NCBI GenBank assembly: GCA_937876225.1
Contig: CALFIC010000016.1
Coordinates: 1-9,668, forward strand
Origin: an uncultured Chloroflexota bacterium
GTDB taxonomy: Bacteria; Chloroflexota; Chloroflexia; Chloroflexales; Roseiflexaceae
DNA: 9,668 nucleotides
Direction: 5' to 3'
The first letter of the stretch is position 1. The number at the start of each line of letters is the position of its first letter. The notes under the pieces were generated by a model. It saw only the letters and a program-made list of their open reading frames with translations. It had not been told where the DNA came from and made no database searches. Position numbers and translations under genes: made by a program. This document shows positions 6,601 to 9,668 of the stretch, in pieces.

Positions 6601-7825
6601 CGATAATTGTCCGGCCCAATTCCAAAATCAAGGCAAGTTCTTGTTCAGACTGCTCTTTTTTACGCAGGTATTTTTCGAGCGCATCCATAGGTGGCGGAAT
6701 ATCGTCGGAGCGCGTGACATCAACCGTGCGGTTTTCTTTTTGCTCTGGCGTTTCGATGACAATCCGCGCCACATGCGCCACTTCGGCTTGCACAAAGAGC
6801 TGCCGAATCTGACGCTCGCTCACCAATGATTTTTGGGCGGGTGCAACGGTAATTTCCAGTTTGACAATGGCATCGGTCAGCGTTTTGCGGCTTATCGCTA
6901 ACTCAATCCGCTCCATTGGCGTATCACCACTTTGTTGCACATCGACGCTTATTTCAATAAACGGCCGGCTCGCTAACGGCACAAATTCCCAGCTGGCCTG
7001 TTTGCCATCAAACATCACCAGCACACATCCTTTGGCTTCGTTGATTTCGCCAAAGTCGATGCGCTCGATACTCCCTGAGTAGACCACCGGCGGTGATTGG
7101 CGCAGACATTGATGTTTGTGCACATGCCCCAGCGCCACATAATCGACGCCCATCGGCGTGAGCACCGATTGGGGGAGTTGGATTTCACGTCCCAGCGTCA
7201 ACTGTTTTTCAAAACCTGATACGGCACCGGCAACCGTACCATGATAGGTGACGATAATCGGGCGCTGGGGATCTTCGGCGAGCAAAATATCGGTCTGGTC
7301 GGCGATATAGGCTTCGACCACCCGCAAAATCTCGGCTTCTTGTTCGCTCAGCCCTACCAGCCGCAAGGCATCGTTGTTACTCAAAAACACTTCGCGCATA
7401 ATCCACGGCATGGCGATAATCGCCAATGCGCCGTGGGCCGTCTGATAGCGATATACCGCTGGCTTACGGGCGATATCGACACCCGCAAATTGTAAGCCCT
7501 CGTAGACACTCACTGAATTGGCCGAATCGCGCCCCGGCGCCACATCGTGATTACCCACCACCATCAACACGGGGATTTTGAGCTCGTGCAAGCGCCGAAT
7601 CCGCTCGGCGAATTCACGTTGCAACCGTGGCGGTGGATTGCGGTTTTTGAACATATCACCAGCAATCAACACCACATCAACACCGCGAGCAATGCCAATA
7701 TCAATGGCTTCGTCGAAGCGCGCAAGAAAATCTATTAAGCGCGTGTGCATACCACGCGTTACATCAAAATGCCCGTAATTTTCGACCCCAATATGCAAAT
7801 CAGCGATATGTAATACCCGCACCAT
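6581..7825 (-). CDS. sbcD: SbcD-like Mre11-family DNA exonuclease subunit
   Basis: A 414-residue calcineurin-like metallophosphoesterase of the SbcD/Mre11 family, the nuclease half of SbcCD, which cuts DNA hairpins and trims blocked ends. All metal-site motifs are present: DLH (9-11), GD (56-57), GNHD with the catalytic His (91-94), TYHG (193-196) and GHVHKH (233-238). A capping domain and a charged C-terminal segment (about 380-414, DALEKYLRKKEQSEQEL) follow, the latter suited to contact with the SbcC coiled-coil base. Length fits the family. ATG 7825 is preceded on the minus strand by GAGG. No sbcC is adjacent: the downstream gene is the manC-type fusion. It has its own promoter beside a pair of DnaA boxes. 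Confidence 0.92.
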   Translation of the reverse strand: MVRVLHIADLHIGVENYGHFDVTRGMHTRLIDFLARFDEAIDIGIARGVDVVLIAGDMFKNRNPPPRLQREFAERIRRLHELKIPVLMVVGNHDVAPGRDSANSVSVYEGLQFAGVDIARKPAVYRYQTAHGALAIIAMPWIMREVFLSNNDALRLVGLSEQEAEILRVVEAYIADQTDILLAEDPQRPIIVTYHGTVAGAVSGFEKQLTLGREIQLPQSVLTPMGVDYVALGHVHKHQCLRQSPPVVYSGSIERIDFGEINEAKGCVLVMFDGKQASWEFVPLASRPFIEISVDVQQSGDTPMERIELAISRKTLTDAIVKLEITVAPAQKSLVSERQIRQLFVQAEVAHVARIVIETPEQKENRTVDVTRSDDIPPPMDALEKYLRKKEQSEQELALILELGRTIIESRDGA

Positions 7826-7849
7826 CGTCGCCTCACTTTCGTTACTTGT

Positions 7850-7878
7850 ATTCTAAAGTGCCTTATCGTAATCGTCAA
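7850..7878 (-). promoter_or_regulatory. Sigma-70-type promoter for sbcD and the manC-type gene
   Basis: On the minus strand TTGACG (7873-7878) and TAGAAT (7850-7855) are separated by an optimal 17 bases, upstream of the ATG at 7825. The inverted DnaA-box pair (7888-7910) begins 10 bases upstream of the -35, so DnaA binding there could affect this promoter. Confidence 0.7.
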
Positions 7879-7887
7879 CGCCCAAAA

Positions 7888-7910
7888 GTTATCCACAAAA
7901 TGTGGATAAC
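7888..7910. promoter_or_regulatory. Inverted pair of perfect DnaA boxes
   Basis: GTTATCCACA (7888-7897) and its exact reverse complement (7901-7910) are separated by AAA. Close inverted boxes can be bound cooperatively by two DnaA molecules. The site lies next to the sbcD promoter and starts the box cluster. Confidence 0.75.
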
Positions 7911-8148
7911 TAAAATTATCCCACATTATCGCAAATTGGCGTCCTAATGCGCTAAAACATTGTTTGAGGTGGATGTGTAAAATGTGGATAACCAAACTAT
8001 CCCACATTATCCCAACTCTGTGATTAGACTGCCAAAAAAACCACGTATCCCACATTTACCCACATTTCTTGGTTATACATAGTTATCCACATATCCCACA
8101 TTTAATTGTGGATAACTAGTGGACTAATGGCACATAAGCCGTGGATAA

Positions 8149-8183
8149 CCACAGTATCCCACATTACGTGTGGGATACTGTGG
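8149..8183. repeat. Perfect 15-bp-stem hairpin with TTACG loop
   Basis: Arm 8149-8163 (CCACAGTATCCCACA) is exactly complementary to 8169-8183. Each arm contains one copy of the TATCCCACA motif, so the hairpin is also an inverted pair of that motif. It is not followed by a T-run, which argues against a plain terminator. It could be a protein-binding dyad or a cruciform in the candidate origin, or a leader structure upstream of gatD. Confidence 0.65.
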
Positions 8184-8208
8184 GATTTGTGGGTATAGCC
8201 ACAAAGCG

Positions 8209-8217
8209 TGATAGAAT
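8209..8217 (+). promoter_or_regulatory. Possible extended -10 promoter for gatD
   Basis: TG-A-TAGAAT (8209-8217) is an extended -10 element, placed so that transcription would start near 8224, with the AAAAGGAGG ribosome site (8231-8239) after it. The only -35 candidate, TTGTGG (8187-8192), is 19 bases away and weak; it overlaps a TGTGGGTATA variant, so binding at the repeats could repress this promoter. Confidence 0.4.
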
Positions 8218-8243
8218 GCATCTATATGCGAAAAGGAGGCCTT

Positions 8244-8981
8244 ATGCAGTTACGTATCGGGCATATTTATCCCGCACAGATGAATATTTATGGTGATCGG
8301 GGCAATATCATCGCCCTGCAACAGCGTTGTGCTTGGCGCAATGTGGCATATGAGGTCACTGCCATCCAGCCAGGCATGCAGGTTGACTGGGCCGCTTACG
8401 ATATTTGTTTTTTTGGGGGTGGGCAAGATAGTGGCCAATCACTCATTGCCGACGATTTTGTCCAGCGCCACGGCGTCAATTTATGTGCGGCACTTCGTGA
8501 TGGTCTGGTGATGCTGGCCATCTGTGGTGGCTATCAGCTGTTGGGGAATTATTTTTTGACTCATACCGGTGAAAAACTGCCTGGCATCGGCGCACTCGAC
8601 GTACATACCATTGGCGGCACCAAACGCTTGATCGGTAATCTAGCCGTCCAAACCGATTTACCGATTGCACCACAAACGTTAATTGGTTTCGAAAATCATA
8701 GTGGGCGCACGTATGTGGGTAGTGGCGCTCGCCCGCTGGGGCGTGTGTTGGCGGGGGCGGGCAACAACGGCGAAGACGGCAGTGAGGGCGCGCAGGTCTA
8801 CAACACCTTTGGCTGTTACCTACATGGCTCGCTGTTACCCAAGAACCCGCACTTTGCCGATTACCTCATCACCCAAGCCCTTGAGCGGCGCTACGGCGCC
8901 GTCAGCCTCCCGCCCCTCGACGATACGATTGAACGGCATGCGCACGACGTGATGCTAGCCCGCACGGTGGCACACAAATAA
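8244..8981 (+). CDS. gatD: GatD-type glutamine amidotransferase (lipid II amidation)
   Basis: A 245-residue class I (triad) glutamine amidotransferase of the CobB/CobQ-like GatD group. With the Mur-ligase-like partner MurT, GatD supplies ammonia from glutamine to amidate the D-glutamate of lipid II in peptidoglycan. Diagnostic blocks are IGHIYPAQMNIYGDRGN (5-21), FFGGGQD (56-62), the nucleophile Cys94 in AICGGYQLLG, KRLIGN with Arg128 (127-132), GFENHSGRTY (148-157), GNNGEDG (173-179) and catalytic His194 in YLHGSLLPKNP. ATG 8244 follows AAAAGGAGG (8231-8239) at ideal spacing; the frame is open slightly further upstream to GTG 8208 without such a site. murT, normally beside gatD, is not in the window. 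A cobyric-acid-type amidation role is less likely given the short length. Confidence 0.9.
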   Translation: MQLRIGHIYPAQMNIYGDRGNIIALQQRCAWRNVAYEVTAIQPGMQVDWAAYDICFFGGGQDSGQSLIADDFVQRHGVNLCAALRDGLVMLAICGGYQLLGNYFLTHTGEKLPGIGALDVHTIGGTKRLIGNLAVQTDLPIAPQTLIGFENHSGRTYVGSGARPLGRVLAGAGNNGEDGSEGAQVYNTFGCYLHGSLLPKNPHFADYLITQALERRYGAVSLPPLDDTIERHAHDVMLARTVAHK

Positions 8982-8996
8982 TCGTGGTAACACAAA

Positions 8997-9033
8997 AAAC
9001 GGTGGCCAGCACGAAATATGCTAGCCACCGTTT
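8997..9033. terminator. Bidirectional terminator between gatD and the fabF-like gene
   Basis: AAACGGTGGC (8997-9006) pairs exactly with GCCACCGTTT (9024-9033); after one mismatch the stem continues with AGCA/TGCT around a CGAAATA loop. A-rich sequence on the left and T-rich sequence on the right (GTTTGATTT) let it work for both converging genes. Confidence 0.8.
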
Positions 9034-9047
9034 GATTTATGGACTGT

Positions 9048-9668
9048 CTAGGCTTCGTAGCGGCGCACAATCAGTGCCGAATTGTGCCCACCGAGGCCAA
9101 TCGAGTTGGACAAGGCGATACGCACATCTGCCTGACGAGCCACGCCTGGCACATAATCGAGGTCGCAATCGGGATCTGCTTCTACCAGATTCAAGGTAGG
9201 ATGCACTACACCGTGCTGCACACTCAAGGCGGCGATGATGCATTCGACGGCGCCCGCCGCACCCATCATATGCCCCAGCATTGATTTGGAAGAATTGACC
9301 AGCATTTGGTAGGCATGGTCACCAAACACTGTTTTGATGGCGCGGGTTTCGGCCATGTCGTTGAGTGGTGTACCCGTACCATGAGCATTGACGTAATCGA
9401 CGGCGAGTGGGTCGATGCCGGCTTTGCGGATGGCCATTTTCATGGCCCGCGCCGGACCGGCACCATCGTCACCCGCGGCAATCATGTCTTTGGCATCGTT
9501 GCTATTACCATACCCAATCACCTCGGCGATGATAGGGGCACCACGGCGCAAGGCATGCTCGAGTTCTTCGAGGATGACGGCGCCGGCGCCTTCGGACAGC
9601 ACGAAGCCGTCACGCCGGGAATCGAATGGTTTGCAGGCGGCGGCGGGGTTTTCGTTGTCGCCAGCCAG
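9048..9668 (-). CDS. fabF: Beta-ketoacyl-ACP synthase II (3' part; runs off the window)
   Basis: The C-terminal 206 residues of a FabF-type condensing enzyme, which adds two-carbon units from malonyl-ACP during fatty-acid elongation. The frame remains open to the window end, beyond the GTG at 9602, which reads as an internal Val in RDGFVLSEGAG. Conserved elements are VNAHGTGTPLND with the first catalytic His, SSKSMLGHMMGAAGAVE with the active Lys and second His, and the glycine-rich NSIGLGGHNSALIV end. The catalytic Cys would lie upstream, outside the window. The gene converges on gatD with a shared terminator. A polyketide-type ketosynthase cannot be excluded from this half alone, but FabF is the simplest reading. 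Confidence 0.9.
   Translation of the reverse strand: MAGDNENPAAACKPFDSRRDGFVLSEGAGAVILEELEHALRRGAPIIAEVIGYGNSNDAKDMIAAGDDGAGPARAMKMAIRKAGIDPLAVDYVNAHGTGTPLNDMAETRAIKTVFGDHAYQMLVNSSKSMLGHMMGAAGAVECIIAALSVQHGVVHPTLNLVEADPDCDLDYVPGVARQADVRIALSNSIGLGGHNSALIVRRYEA

Larger units (their letters stand above)
7826..8243. other. DnaA-box-rich intergenic region: candidate oriC or DnaA-titration locus
   Basis: This 418-bp gap has no convincing gene. Perfect DnaA boxes (TTATCCACA) lie at 7889-7897 and 8083-8091 on plus, and at 7901-7909, 7983-7991 and 8107-8115 on minus; a one-mismatch box (TTATCCACG) lies at 8140-8148 on minus. The first two form an inverted pair three bases apart. A second motif, TATCCCACAT, occurs exactly at 7917, 7998, 8046, 8092 and 8155 (plus), with a minus copy at 8169-8177 and variants at 8056, 8179 and 8188. 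Such box density is typical of chromosomal origins, DnaA-titration sites or DnaA-controlled promoters. The divergent genes around it fit an origin, but dnaA, dnaN or gyrB are not adjacent, so this stays a candidate. Confidence 0.7.

Noticed and set aside
7759..8055. 98-residue minus-strand reading frame across the DnaA-box region
   Set aside because: It overlaps the sbcD start and the sbcD promoter, is composed of translated box repeats, and shows no recognisable domain.
7888..8197. CRISPR-like array of short repeats
   Set aside because: The repeats are only 9-10 bp, occur in both orientations and have irregular spacing (about 46-81 bp between TATCCCACAT copies); this fits protein-binding sites, not CRISPR.
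8208..8243. GTG 8208 as the gatD start
   Set aside because: ATG 8244 has a strong ribosome site at ideal spacing and begins with the conserved GatD N-terminus; GTG 8208 overlaps the likely -10 element.

Overview
The window is about 9.7 kb of bacterial chromosome with tightly packed housekeeping genes, most likely from a Chloroflexota member (class Chloroflexia or a relative). That assignment is inference. It rests on the roughly 830-residue protein joining a GDP-mannose-type nucleotidyltransferase to a decayed phosphomannomutase-like half, a shortened GlmU-like enzyme, a GatD-type amidotransferase, and moderately high GC with C-rich third codon positions. No rRNA or other phylogenetic marker is present to settle it. 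A fragment of Illumina adapter inside one gene shows that the sequence comes from a short-read draft assembly or metagenome bin.

Layout, left to right. Bases 1-203 are non-coding, with an imperfect hairpin, a small 9-bp-period repeat and a good promoter. Then comes a plus-strand block: tRNA-Gln(UUG), a short GlmU-like UDP-sugar pyrophosphorylase, PRPP synthase (prs), a CNNM/CorC-type membrane protein with CBS domains, and cytidine deaminase (cdd). These are close together or overlapping and are probably co-transcribed. Two nested palindromes (4010-4067) separate this block from a convergent minus-strand pair, sbcD followed by the ManC/mutase-like fusion. sbcD has a well-formed promoter at 7850-7878.

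The most unusual part is the 418-bp gap between sbcD and gatD (7826-8243). It holds five perfect DnaA boxes (TTATCCACA) and one near-perfect box on both strands, interleaved with five exact copies of a second motif, TATCCCACAT, and several variants. Three times a DnaA box and this motif pair up as a 25-26 bp module. A perfect 15-bp-stem hairpin closes the region. Together with an apparent change in G-versus-C balance across it, this is a candidate chromosomal origin (oriC) or DnaA-titration or regulatory locus, although dnaA and dnaN are not next to it.

On the right, gatD (lipid II amidation, without its usual partner murT beside it) converges on the 3' end of a fabF-like ketoacyl synthase that runs off the window. 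A bidirectional terminator hairpin lies between them. Functional themes are envelope precursors (GlmU-like, ManC, GatD), nucleotide metabolism (prs, cdd), DNA repair (SbcD) and fatty-acid synthesis (FabF).
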